NCBI RefSeq assembly: GCF_000590475.1
Contig: NZ_CP007441.1
Coordinates: forward strand, 517,038 to 581,037
Direction of reading: 5' to 3'
Origin: Stutzerimonas stutzeri
GTDB lineage: Bacteria > Pseudomonadota > Gammaproteobacteria > Pseudomonadales > Pseudomonadaceae
Length of the DNA: 64,000 nt
The notes beneath the pieces were generated by a model that was not told where the DNA came from, searched no databases, and saw nothing but the letters and a program-made list of their open reading frames with translations. Position numbers and translations under genes: made by a program. Below, one piece after another: positions 44,098-51,158 of this stretch. The first letter of the stretch is position 1, and every line of letters starts with the position of its first letter.

Positions 44098-44487
44098 TTA
44101 TTTCTGTTGATCTAGAGCCATTTCGATGCGCTGCCATTCGGGCTTTAGTCGATAGCGAAGATTGGCGATGAAGGCTCTATCGAGCAGACGCCTGAGGGAA
44201 GACGACCTTCGGGCTTCACGGATGCAGTCGATCCTTTCAGCAAGCCAGGCGGAGTCGAACGCTGTCCAGATGGGAGGAACGGGCGCCTGCAGGTTCGAGT
44301 AGCAAGCGGGGGCGACGGCTACGAAGAACGCCGTCTCGATGGCTGAGCGTTCATAGCCTTTAAGGTTTCTAGCAACGCTGGCGTAGTCGACGGCGTTATC
44401 TACGAATACGTCCGAGAGCGCTGCCCAAAGCCTGATTTGGTCCTGCCTTGTCGAAAGGCCTCCCATAAGAAGGCACGAATTTGTCAT
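44098..44487 (-). CDS. Small protein of unknown function, 129 aa (possible immunity protein)
   Basis: Starts MTNSCLLMGGLSTRQDQIRLW; the segment LSDVFVDNAVDYASVA and the C-terminal EWQRIEMALDQQK suggest a helical soluble protein of a DUF7079-like type (from memory). GGAG precedes the ATG by seven bases. It lies 29 bases after the CHAP gene, the position of an immunity gene in toxin-immunity cassettes. Function inferred only from position. Confidence 0.55.
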   Translation of the reverse strand: MTNSCLLMGGLSTRQDQIRLWAALSDVFVDNAVDYASVARNLKGYERSAIETAFFVAVAPACYSNLQAPVPPIWTAFDSAWLAERIDCIREARRSSSLRRLLDRAFIANLRYRLKPEWQRIEMALDQQK

Positions 44488-44516
44488 TTATCGCTCCTGC
44501 AAACCCTACAGCGTGG

Positions 44517-45167
44517 TTAGTGAATCAACCCGACGCTTTGATCGAACGTTGGGTTTTGCTCATTCGCAGCAGGCAGCCGGAGCCAACCTTGCACCTTGTC
44601 ATTTCCGAGATACCAGCGACCGTCACGGTGGGCTAGGGCCAGACTTTCCCTAGAACGGCCAAAGGGCCCTGGGTTTTGTTGAGCTATCTCCAGTGTGTCG
44701 CTGCCGACGCCGGCGATGATCGCAACGTGCCCGTAGCGGTTGACTAGTGATGGGGCGAACACCAACAGATCGTCCGCTTGCGGCGGCGTAGTGCTGCCGT
44801 TGGTGAACTGCAACATGCCGCGCTTGGCATTCATGCCGCCATCACCGACGCGACGGTCAAAGAAGTCTTTGGCATGCCCGTAGGTATCGGGCATGCGGTG
44901 GCCGTGGCGTTCGAAGTAGTAGCGTTTGACGAACTCAACGCACTGGTAGCGAAGGCCAAGGTTGTATCCGTCCTGAGTCAGGTTACGACCTTGCACCGTG
45001 TTGACCCCACCGTTGTAGTAAATGGCTACGCCGTTTAGCTCATCAAGCTGCTCGCCGACGACATGCCGGGGATTGGGATCTATTCGGGTAACGGCGGAAT
45101 AAAGTCCCAGGGTGACCAGTGGCAGAGCGGCCAGGCCTATGAGAAAGGTGCGTCGGAGGTTATTCAT
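44517..45167 (-). CDS. CHAP-domain peptidoglycan amidase-like protein
   Basis: 216 aa from ATG 45167 (MNNLRRTFLIGLAALPLVTL), a signal or anchor helix with an RR pair near the N-terminus. The CHAP domain carries catalytic Cys in LRYQCVEFVKRYYF and His in VNRYGHVAIIAGV. CHAP enzymes cleave amide bonds in peptidoglycan or glutathionylspermidine. It sits among a PAAR effector, a lipoprotein and a candidate immunity protein, so it may be a second antibacterial effector or a cell-wall enzyme assisting delivery. Confidence 0.75.
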   Translation of the reverse strand: MNNLRRTFLIGLAALPLVTLGLYSAVTRIDPNPRHVVGEQLDELNGVAIYYNGGVNTVQGRNLTQDGYNLGLRYQCVEFVKRYYFERHGHRMPDTYGHAKDFFDRRVGDGGMNAKRGMLQFTNGSTTPPQADDLLVFAPSLVNRYGHVAIIAGVGSDTLEIAQQNPGPFGRSRESLALAHRDGRWYLGNDKVQGWLRLPAANEQNPTFDQSVGLIH

Positions 45168-45175
45168 GGGCTCTG

Positions 45176-45571
45176 CTAGTTCGTCACTTTTATCTTGTAG
45201 AACTGCTCCACGTCCTGGCCGGCGCATTGGGTGCCGAACGTGCTCCCGTAAACCAGCACGTCATAAGTGCCGGTTTTCAGAGGAGTTCCGTTAATGACGC
45301 CATGCTTATCCCTTGCTTGATGGCTCAGCTCCAATCCCTCGGGCAGAGGCTTGGCTGGAGCTACTAGGAGCTTGCTGACACCTGTGCTAGCGTGGGCTAC
45401 GTCAATGCGAACGCTGTAAGGCCTGCCTACCTGGGCGATTGGTAGCTCTTTTACCGCTAGCTCGGGCTCTTCCCTGGTGGCGCAGTAGACCAGAACATTG
45501 CCAAGCATTAACGCTTCGCAACCCGACAATGTGATTATCAGTCCAGCGATAGCGAGTGACTTGAGCGTCAT
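45176..45571 (-). CDS. Lipoprotein with Ig-like fold, 131 aa (candidate immunity protein)
   Basis: Starts MTLKSLAIAGLIITLSGCEAL; lipobox LSGC with Cys18. The C-terminal part (GLELSHQ, HGVINGTPLKTGTYDVLVYG) looks like a putative-Ig/He-PIG beta-sandwich. ATG 45571 is chosen because AAGGAA lies six bases upstream. It begins 17 bases after the PAAR effector stop, the classical place for a periplasmic immunity protein; no direct evidence for binding. Confidence 0.65.
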   Translation of the reverse strand: MTLKSLAIAGLIITLSGCEALMLGNVLVYCATREEPELAVKELPIAQVGRPYSVRIDVAHASTGVSKLLVAPAKPLPEGLELSHQARDKHGVINGTPLKTGTYDVLVYGSTFGTQCAGQDVEQFYKIKVTN

Positions 45572-45587
45572 TTGCATTTCCTTTACA

Positions 45588-46895
45588 TCACGGAATTCTG
45601 GTGAATACACAGCCACCAAAGCTGTTGCTGAGCAACTGGCCGAGCGTATCGCCACGGGTTACCAAATGCCCAACCATTCCCCAAGAGAAGAACTTAGAGT
45701 GAGTGATTCGCTGCCCTGCCGGAGTCGTGGTGGTGATAACGCCCGATGACGTTTCAGGGGCACCTTCCCACACGATCCAGTGATTTTTTCCAACGCCAAC
45801 GCCACCATCAACCATGGCCGCATTGACTAGCGATACAACATGGTGAGTGGGGGCTAAGAAACCAAACAGTTCGTTTAAACGATCCAGACTGATGCTGCTT
45901 AGCTGGATATTGTCGAATACCACTGCCGCTCCGGCTTTTACGAACCAAGATTCGAGGGCGTTGGGCAAGGTGATTCCTGCAACTTGATCGTCAGGCGAGT
46001 CATAGCTGAACAGTCCGTTTTCGCTATCGCGTAGGCTTGCAAGAGAGATCCAGTCTATCGGGGGGATACGGTCGCCTGGAGCAAATCTGCTGAAGTTCTT
46101 AGGGTTGCGGCAGGCATGGCTGGGTTTGATGTGAAGTTCGCCAATCGTCGTTTCGCCTGTCTCCCACAGCTCGATGATGGAGCGCGCGTACAGGTCAGGC
46201 CTGTCCATCAACAACGCGTAGAAGAACGCTGCGGGACCACACAACGAGGTTCGGTCTTGATCTGGATAGGCCGGTAGACGTATCCCGCTATCAATTTTTT
46301 TCCCATGCGCTCGTGCGATTCGCAGCTGAAGTTGCTCAAGGATCTGCCGCTTCTCGAAGGGATCACCTGTACTTCCTATGGGATAGCCTCGATCGTTGAA
46401 AACGCGCGTCTTGGGTTCGGTACTTTCGAAGTCTTCCAGGATTTTCTCAGCCGTAGCCAGTCGATCATTCACTGACGAAGACGGCGACATAAAGCTAGCC
46501 GGCGGTGCCGCTGTATCGGTGATGGCCTTTTTTGCTTGGCTCTCAGCTGTCAAGATTGCCGGCGCGGTGGTAGCTCTCGACTCTAGTGGCGCCGGGGCAG
46601 CAAAAGCTGCCGCTACAGGAGTGGCCCCAATAATTACGCTTGCTGACCCACCGATGATGACGTTCCCATGACCGCCAGTGCTACCGACAGTAGCTGCCGG
46701 TAGACCGTTGATGAAAACACTGGTGGATACGGCCCCCTCAATGGCGCTTCCACAGGCTGACGTATCGCCCATCCGCGCAGCCGGAAGGTTATCGAAGTAG
46801 ACGTTCGGAGAGCCCGTTGCTATGGGGTTGGTGCCATGGCCTGGCAATGGGCAAGAGGTGGGATCAGTTTGGCGAGCCGCCGGTTTTCCGCTCAT
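45588..46895 (-). CDS. PAAR-tipped type VI secretion effector with cysteine-peptidase-like C-terminus
   Basis: 435 aa. Residues 1-100 are a PAAR domain (MSGKPAARQTDPTSCPLPGH, NVYFDNLPAARMGD, GGHGNVIIGGSASVIIG), which caps the VgrG spike. After an Ala/Pro linker the C-terminal domain (about 140-435) contains SLCGPAAFFYAL (Cys219) and GKNHWIVWEGA (His372), a Cys-His pair in the order of papain-like or C39-like hydrolases. GGGAG precedes the ATG. No vgrG, hcp or tss genes are in the window, so it is an orphan cargo effector using a system encoded elsewhere. The lipoprotein directly downstream is the likely cognate immunity protein. Confidence 0.78.
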   Translation of the reverse strand: MSGKPAARQTDPTSCPLPGHGTNPIATGSPNVYFDNLPAARMGDTSACGSAIEGAVSTSVFINGLPAATVGSTGGHGNVIIGGSASVIIGATPVAAAFAAPAPLESRATTAPAILTAESQAKKAITDTAAPPASFMSPSSSVNDRLATAEKILEDFESTEPKTRVFNDRGYPIGSTGDPFEKRQILEQLQLRIARAHGKKIDSGIRLPAYPDQDRTSLCGPAAFFYALLMDRPDLYARSIIELWETGETTIGELHIKPSHACRNPKNFSRFAPGDRIPPIDWISLASLRDSENGLFSYDSPDDQVAGITLPNALESWFVKAGAAVVFDNIQLSSISLDRLNELFGFLAPTHHVVSLVNAAMVDGGVGVGKNHWIVWEGAPETSSGVITTTTPAGQRITHSKFFSWGMVGHLVTRGDTLGQLLSNSFGGCVFTRIP

Positions 46896-47040
46896 GGTGT
46901 TGCTCCCTGTTTACGTACGCGAATCCTACGCGTGTCGTGCGGCCAGCTTTTGTCGCCTTCGCTAAATTGTGGCGATGGTCACTGTCTGCTGTAGGCATCT
47001 GGCAGAGCGGGGAGTAGTCGCGGCAGATCACGGTGCCATT

Positions 47041-47060
47041 TCTCCCACAACTGCGGGAGA
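47041..47060. repeat. Inverted repeat downstream of hipA
   Basis: TCTCCC...GGGAGA arms (47041-47060) lie just after the hipA stop, extendable by weaker pairs. There is no T-run; it may be a weak terminator or RNA-stability hairpin for hipBA. The 193-base gap to the PAAR gene shows nothing else. Confidence 0.3.
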
Positions 47061-47088
47061 TCTTGCCGATTAGCCCCGCATTATGGCT

Positions 47089-48429
47089 TCAGCGCTTCTT
47101 TGCCAGCAGTTCCGAGCGACCAATCACCTCTCGGCTGCGCTCCGGTTTTCGCGGCCCTGAGAGGCCGGCGTTTTCAATAGCGGTATCCAAGCCGCGAAAG
47201 TGTGGGGCAGCTTTGGGGCTGCGCAATGTTTCCATCCCTTCGTTCCAGGCATGCACCATGTGTTTGGCCACATCACGCCAGGCGGGCTCATTTTTCGATG
47301 CTCCGATCACCTCGTTTCCGACCTCTACCGCGGATTCGCATAGTTGCTCGACCATTGCAGCGTACTTGCTCGGCGGGATGCTGAGCACGCCCTTGAAAAA
47401 GGTTTCCAGTGATCGACCCGGTGTCCAGGTTTGTCTTCCGCCTACGGACAAACCAGGCGGGTTGCTGGCGAAGCGCGGGTAGGCCTGAGTGGTCACCAGG
47501 TCATAGACCGGAGTAAAGGCCACGTCTTCACGCGAGGTGTAATACAGCGCGATGTTCTTCGAGTGGCAGTCAGCATTGCGCACCACGTAGTTGGTCAGCA
47601 GCTGCCAGCCTAGGTGCTCGCGTTGTGCTTGCAGACGCTCAGCAGGGATGTAGGGCCGTGTGGCATTCCACACCCGCTCGGTGGTGGGAACGTACTTTTC
47701 ATGGGGCGGCAATCCCAGTAGCCCACAGGCGTCTTCGACGCCGCAGCGGGGGACGCCTTGCTCGTCCACATCGAAGCGATCCACTACCAGGACCTTGCCG
47801 TCCTCGGACATGCGACAGGCAGCTACTGGCACGACATTAAGCCGCGCCAGTACGCGCATGGTGTAGAACTCGTTGAAGCCTAGAAAAGGGGTCGTGTCGT
47901 CGGAGCCTTTGATGATGTGAAGGCCGGTGCGCAGGGTCGGTTTGCCTAGTGGCTCCCGAGATTTGGCTGCGTCGGTGGCAATGAACTTTGGGACGACCCC
48001 CGAGACGGCTACCCGAGCGTATTGCCGCACCAGTGCGGCGAACCTTTCGCTGGTGTTTTCCGCTTTGAGCAGGTGTTCTATCTCTAACGGTGCCATCTCG
48101 ACGCCAGGCTGAACGCCTTCAGGCGTGACCGAGACTCTACCGATGCCGGTGCTTCCCACCACGCCCAGCAGCGACAGGTCGGTACCATCGAGCAGCGGGC
48201 CAAACTCTTCGCGGATGACGCCCAGCAAATACCCCTCGGGCAGGTTCTGCCGAAAAAACGGGAACAGGTCGCGAGGCCATCGCCATGCTCCTTCGCGAAC
48301 CGGCATTGTCAGGCTGACAAAGTCTTCAGGTGCTGTGCCTGGAAGATACTTCAGCACGTACTCATCACGCTCCCGATAAAGCTTGGCCACCAGCCTTGAG
48401 CTGACGTGGACGTCGAGGGTCATGCTCAA
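47089..48429 (-). CDS. hipA: HipA-family serine/threonine kinase toxin
   Basis: 446-aa HipA-type kinase. The N-terminal domain has FFRQNLPEGYLLGVI; the Ser-containing loop VAVSGVVPKF corresponds to the autophosphorylated loop of E. coli HipA; the ATP-binding Lys is in HIIKGSDD; catalytic residues are in NYVVRNADCHSKNIAL and the metal-binding Asp in VYDLVTT. Family members phosphorylate tRNA synthetases or related targets and induce dormancy. ATGA overlap with hipB upstream. Confidence 0.9.
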   Translation of the reverse strand: MSMTLDVHVSSRLVAKLYRERDEYVLKYLPGTAPEDFVSLTMPVREGAWRWPRDLFPFFRQNLPEGYLLGVIREEFGPLLDGTDLSLLGVVGSTGIGRVSVTPEGVQPGVEMAPLEIEHLLKAENTSERFAALVRQYARVAVSGVVPKFIATDAAKSREPLGKPTLRTGLHIIKGSDDTTPFLGFNEFYTMRVLARLNVVPVAACRMSEDGKVLVVDRFDVDEQGVPRCGVEDACGLLGLPPHEKYVPTTERVWNATRPYIPAERLQAQREHLGWQLLTNYVVRNADCHSKNIALYYTSREDVAFTPVYDLVTTQAYPRFASNPPGLSVGGRQTWTPGRSLETFFKGVLSIPPSKYAAMVEQLCESAVEVGNEVIGASKNEPAWRDVAKHMVHAWNEGMETLRSPKAAPHFRGLDTAIENAGLSGPRKPERSREVIGRSELLAKKR

Positions 48430-48686
48430 GCGCTCCCTGACCGCTGCTCGTTGAGGACGTCTTCAACCGTGCGTTCGTGTCCGGCCTTAACCAGCTTCAG
48501 GTCATAGCCTGCCGCTTCCAGCAGCCGAACCAGCGCAGAAACGCTCATGTCGCCTTTGGCCAGTGTTTCCATGCGCGCCACCGTGGTGCGCGATACACCG
48601 GCACGGCTGGCCAGCGCTTCTTGGCTGAGCTTCGCGTCACCACGCGCCTGTTTCAACATCTCGGACACATCGTATAGGGAGGTCAC
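48426..48686 (-). CDS. hipB: HipB-family antitoxin/repressor (HTH-XRE)
   Basis: 86-aa XRE-type repressor: HTH in LSQEALASRAGVSRTTVARM. The C-terminal tail GHERTVEDVLNEQRSGSA would contact HipA. It precedes and overlaps hipA by four bases. Palindromic sites upstream suggest autoregulation. Confidence 0.9.
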   Translation of the reverse strand: MTSLYDVSEMLKQARGDAKLSQEALASRAGVSRTTVARMETLAKGDMSVSALVRLLEAAGYDLKLVKAGHERTVEDVLNEQRSGSA

Positions 48687-48726
48687 TCGTAGCCCTCGGG
48701 CATCAGAAATAGATGTAATCCCGAAA

Positions 48727-48748
48727 AATGTAGCTCTTGGGCTACATT
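48727..48748. promoter_or_regulatory. HipB operator O1 (proximal)
   Basis: Palindrome AATGTAGC-N6-GCTACATT, 41 bases before hipB. On the minus strand it lies between a possible TTGTAC and TACATT promoter pair, so HipB binding would block transcription. Confidence 0.7.
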
Positions 48749-48814
48749 AGTACAAGTGTCGTCAGCTTTGATTTGCGGCTCACGGGCTACAAAATGGGTA
48801 AATCTGAGCTTATA

Positions 48815-48832
48815 TGTAGCTGTGGGGCTACA
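48815..48832. promoter_or_regulatory. HipB operator O2 (distal)
   Basis: TGTAGC-N6-GCTACA, the same core and spacing as O1, 67 bases farther upstream. A half-site GGCTACAAAA occurs between them (about 48785-48794). Two or more sites suggest cooperative HipBA looping. Confidence 0.65.
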
Positions 48833-49000
48833 AACTGGCAGGCGTGGCCTATTGCCTGGATCGGTTTCCGGTTGGAGGTGCTGAAGCTCTCTGTATTAGC
48901 TGGTCAGACGGTACGCCGCCAGCTGATATAGCCGCCAACGGTGGCCTATGCCTGGCTAAGAAAGCGGTACCCGTACAATATTTTCGGACCAGAAAAGAAA
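48833..49000. other. Non-coding stretch between HipB operators and tRNA terminator
   Basis: About 170 bases with no gene signal; short plus-strand frames here lack ribosome-binding sites. This would be the expected place for an integrase next to the attachment site, but none is present. Confidence 0.5.
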
Positions 49001-49022
49001 AGGCCAGCTCGAAAGCTGGCCT
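48990..49022 (-). terminator. Terminator of tRNA-Ile2
   Basis: Minus strand: 9-bp stem AGGCCAGCT / AGCTGGCCT with a TTCG tetraloop, followed by TTTTCTTTTC, starting 17 bases after the tRNA 3' end. It lies on the island side of the attachment core. Confidence 0.85.
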
Positions 49023-49037
49023 AAATCCTTAACTTTA

Positions 49038-49084
49038 TTGGTGGGCCCACACGGACTCGAACCGTGGACCAAAGGATTATGAGT
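49038..49084 (-). repeat. Proximal attachment-site copy inside tRNA-Ile2
   Basis: The 47-bp core shared with 39906-39952. Forty-six of its bases are the 3' part of the intact tRNA, so integration preserved tRNA function. Confidence 0.9.
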
Positions 49085-49115
49085 CCTCTGCTCTAACCAA
49101 CTGAGCTATAGGCCC
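49039..49115 (-). tRNA. tRNA-Ile2 (anticodon CAU, lysidine-modified type)
   Basis: 77 nt with encoded CCA. Acceptor stem GGGCCTA / TGGGCCC, D arm GCTCAGTTGGTTAGAGC, anticodon CAT at 49081-49079 in GGACTCATAATCC, T arm with GGTTCGAGTCC, discriminator A. The ACTCATAATC and TTGGTC segments match Ile2 tRNAs rather than elongator Met, so C34 should be converted to lysidine by TilS and the tRNA should read AUA codons. Met identity is the alternative automatic call. Confidence 0.9.
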
Positions 49116-49129
49116 TCAGAGGCCGGCGG

Positions 49130-49159
49130 ATTATACCGGTGGTGTTGCTGGTGCGCCAA
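49130..49159 (-). promoter_or_regulatory. Promoter of tRNA-Ile2
   Basis: Minus strand TTGGCG (49159-49154), 18-base spacer, perfect TATAAT (49135-49130), then a GC-rich discriminator CCGCCGG typical of stringently controlled stable-RNA promoters, 14 bases before the tRNA. Confidence 0.7.
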
Positions 49160-49200
49160 GCGAAGCTGAGCGTACGTTATTGTTTTCTCTGTCCTTGAAT

Positions 49201-49228
49201 GCAAAACCCCCGGCGCGGGCCGGGGGTT
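49201..49228 (-). terminator. Terminator of rpoD
   Basis: 10-bp stem AACCCCCGGC / GCCGGGGGTT with a 4-base loop, then TTTTGC on the minus strand, seven bases after the rpoD stop. Confidence 0.88.
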
Positions 49229-49234
49229 CTGGTT

Positions 49235-51091
49235 TTACTCGTCGAGGAAGGAGCGCAAATGCTCGCTTCTCGTCGGATGGCGCAGCTTGCGTAGCGCCTT
49301 GGCTTCTATCTGACGGATCCGCTCGCGGGTGACATCGAACTGTTTGCCGACTTCCTCAAGGGTGTGGTCGGTGTTCATGTCGATGCCGAAGCGCATGCGC
49401 AGTACCTTGGCTTCACGGGCAGTGAGGCCGGAAAGGACTTCGCGGGTGGCTTCCTTGAGGCTCTCCACGGTCGCCACGTCGATCGGCGATTGCATGGCAG
49501 AATCTTCGATGAAGTCGCCCAGGTGCGAGTCTTCGTCATCACCGATCGGGGTTTCCATGGAGATCGGCTCTTTGGCGATCTTCAGTACCTTGCGGATCTT
49601 GTCCTCGGGCATTTCCATGCGCTCGCCAAGCTCTTCAGGTGTGGGCTCGCGGCCCATCTCCTGCAGCATCTGACGGGAGATGCGGTTGAGCTTGTTGATC
49701 GTCTCGATCATATGCACCGGGATACGGATGGTCCGCGCCTGGTCCGCAATGGAGCGAGTGATCGCCTGGCGAATCCACCAGGTGGCGTAGGTCGAGAACT
49801 TGTAACCGCGACGGTATTCGAACTTGTCCACCGCCTTCATCAGGCCGATGTTGCCTTCCTGGATCAGGTCGAGGAATTGCAGACCGCGGTTGGTGTACTT
49901 CTTGGCAATCGAGATCACCAGGCGCAGGTTGGCCTCGACCATCTCTTTCTTCGCCCGGCGTGCCTTGGCCTCACCGATGGACATGCGACGGTTGATGTCC
50001 TTGATGTCCGTGATTAGCAGTGCACATTCTTCTTCGAGTGCGAGCAGCTTCTCCTGGCAGCGCTGGATGTCTTCCTTGCGTGCTGCGATGGCTTCGGCGT
50101 ACTTGCTCTTGCCACCGGCCAGCTGATCAGCCCAGCCGAGGTCAGTTTCGTTGTTCGGGAACTGACGTAGGAAGTCGGCGCGAGGCATGCGCGCGTCACG
50201 CACGCAGATCTGCATGATGGCGCGCTCCTGGGCGCGAACCTGACCCAGGGCACTGCGCACGCGTTCGACGAGCGCATCGTATTGCTTGGGGATGAGCTTG
50301 ATCGGCATGAACAGCGTGGCCAGCTCCTGCAGCGCGTCGGTCGCTTGCTGACTGCCGCGGCCGTGTTTCTTCAGCGCTTTCTTGGCGGCTTCCAGCTGCT
50401 CAGCAACCGCGCCGAAGCGAACGCGAGCGACTTCCGGATCCGGACCGCCATCGCCTTCTTCTTCCTCGCTGTCGGAGTCGTCCTCTTCGTCGTCGTCCTT
50501 GTCGTCTGCAGCCGGCTTTGCCGCCGTCTGCGGAGTGGCGGGTTCGACTTCCTGCTGCGGGCCGGCAGCGCCGTCGTCGTCAGGGTCGATATAGCCACTG
50601 AGGATATCGGACAGACGGCCGCCTTCGGTGGTGACGCGCTCGTAGTCAGCGAGAATGCCATCTACGGTGCCCGGGAAGTGGGCGATCGCACTCATCACCT
50701 CGCGAATGCCTTCCTCGATGCGTTTGGCGATTTCTATCTCGCCTTCGCGGGTCAGCAGTTCGACGGTGCCCATTTCGCGCATATACATGCGCACGGGATC
50801 TGTAGTGCGGCCGATGTCGGTTTCGACAGCGGCAAGCGCCGCGGCGGCTTCTTCGGCTGCGGCTTCATCGGTATCGGCTTCGGCCAGCAACAGGGCATCG
50901 GCATCCGGGGCGACCTCGAATACATTGATACCCATGTCGTTGATCATGCGAATGATGTCTTCCACCTGCTCCGGATCGGAAATATCCTCCGGTAGGTGGT
51001 CATTGACCTCGGCGTAAGTCAGGTACCCCTGCTCACGGCCACGCTGGATCAATTCTTTGAGACGGGACTGCTGTTGCGCTTTTCCGGACAT
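49235..51091 (-). CDS. rpoD: RNA polymerase sigma-70 factor RpoD
   Basis: Primary sigma factor, 618 aa. Region 1.1 at the N-terminus (SRLKELIQRGREQGYLTYAE), an acidic non-conserved insert (about 195-222, DDKDDDEEDDSDSEEEE), region 2 (LRLVISIAKKYTNRGL, FSTYATWWIRQAITRSI) for core and -10 binding, and region 4.2 HTH (TLEEVGKQFDVTRERIRQIE) for the -35. Part of the rpsU-dnaG-rpoD macromolecular-synthesis cluster, with its own terminator. Confidence 0.98.
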   Translation of the reverse strand: MSGKAQQQSRLKELIQRGREQGYLTYAEVNDHLPEDISDPEQVEDIIRMINDMGINVFEVAPDADALLLAEADTDEAAAEEAAAALAAVETDIGRTTDPVRMYMREMGTVELLTREGEIEIAKRIEEGIREVMSAIAHFPGTVDGILADYERVTTEGGRLSDILSGYIDPDDDGAAGPQQEVEPATPQTAAKPAADDKDDDEEDDSDSEEEEGDGGPDPEVARVRFGAVAEQLEAAKKALKKHGRGSQQATDALQELATLFMPIKLIPKQYDALVERVRSALGQVRAQERAIMQICVRDARMPRADFLRQFPNNETDLGWADQLAGGKSKYAEAIAARKEDIQRCQEKLLALEEECALLITDIKDINRRMSIGEAKARRAKKEMVEANLRLVISIAKKYTNRGLQFLDLIQEGNIGLMKAVDKFEYRRGYKFSTYATWWIRQAITRSIADQARTIRIPVHMIETINKLNRISRQMLQEMGREPTPEELGERMEMPEDKIRKVLKIAKEPISMETPIGDDEDSHLGDFIEDSAMQSPIDVATVESLKEATREVLSGLTAREAKVLRMRFGIDMNTDHTLEEVGKQFDVTRERIRQIEAKALRKLRHPTRSEHLRSFLDE

Positions 51092-51158
51092 ATAACCCTA
51101 TCCACTGACGGTTCTGGCGGGTTGAAAACAAGCTGACCATTATAGCCGAGCAAGGACC

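Larger units (their letters stand above)
39906..49084. mobile_element. tRNA-Ile2-associated genomic island (defence/T6SS/HipBA)
   Basis: A 47-bp perfect direct repeat (39906-39952 and 49038-49084) consists of the 3' portion of tRNA-Ile2, from the anticodon arm through CCA. Direct duplication of a tRNA 3' end is the footprint of site-specific integration. The cargo, all on the minus strand, is a PIN/TPR two-gene system, NERD protein, small protein, CHAP protein, lipoprotein, PAAR effector and HipBA. No integrase or excisionase gene is visible, so the element is either immobile now or mobilised in trans. Confidence 0.8.

Noticed and set aside
48737..48931. 64-aa plus-strand frame upstream of hipB
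   Set aside because: It runs through the HipB operators, has no ribosome-binding site and no protein-like pattern.
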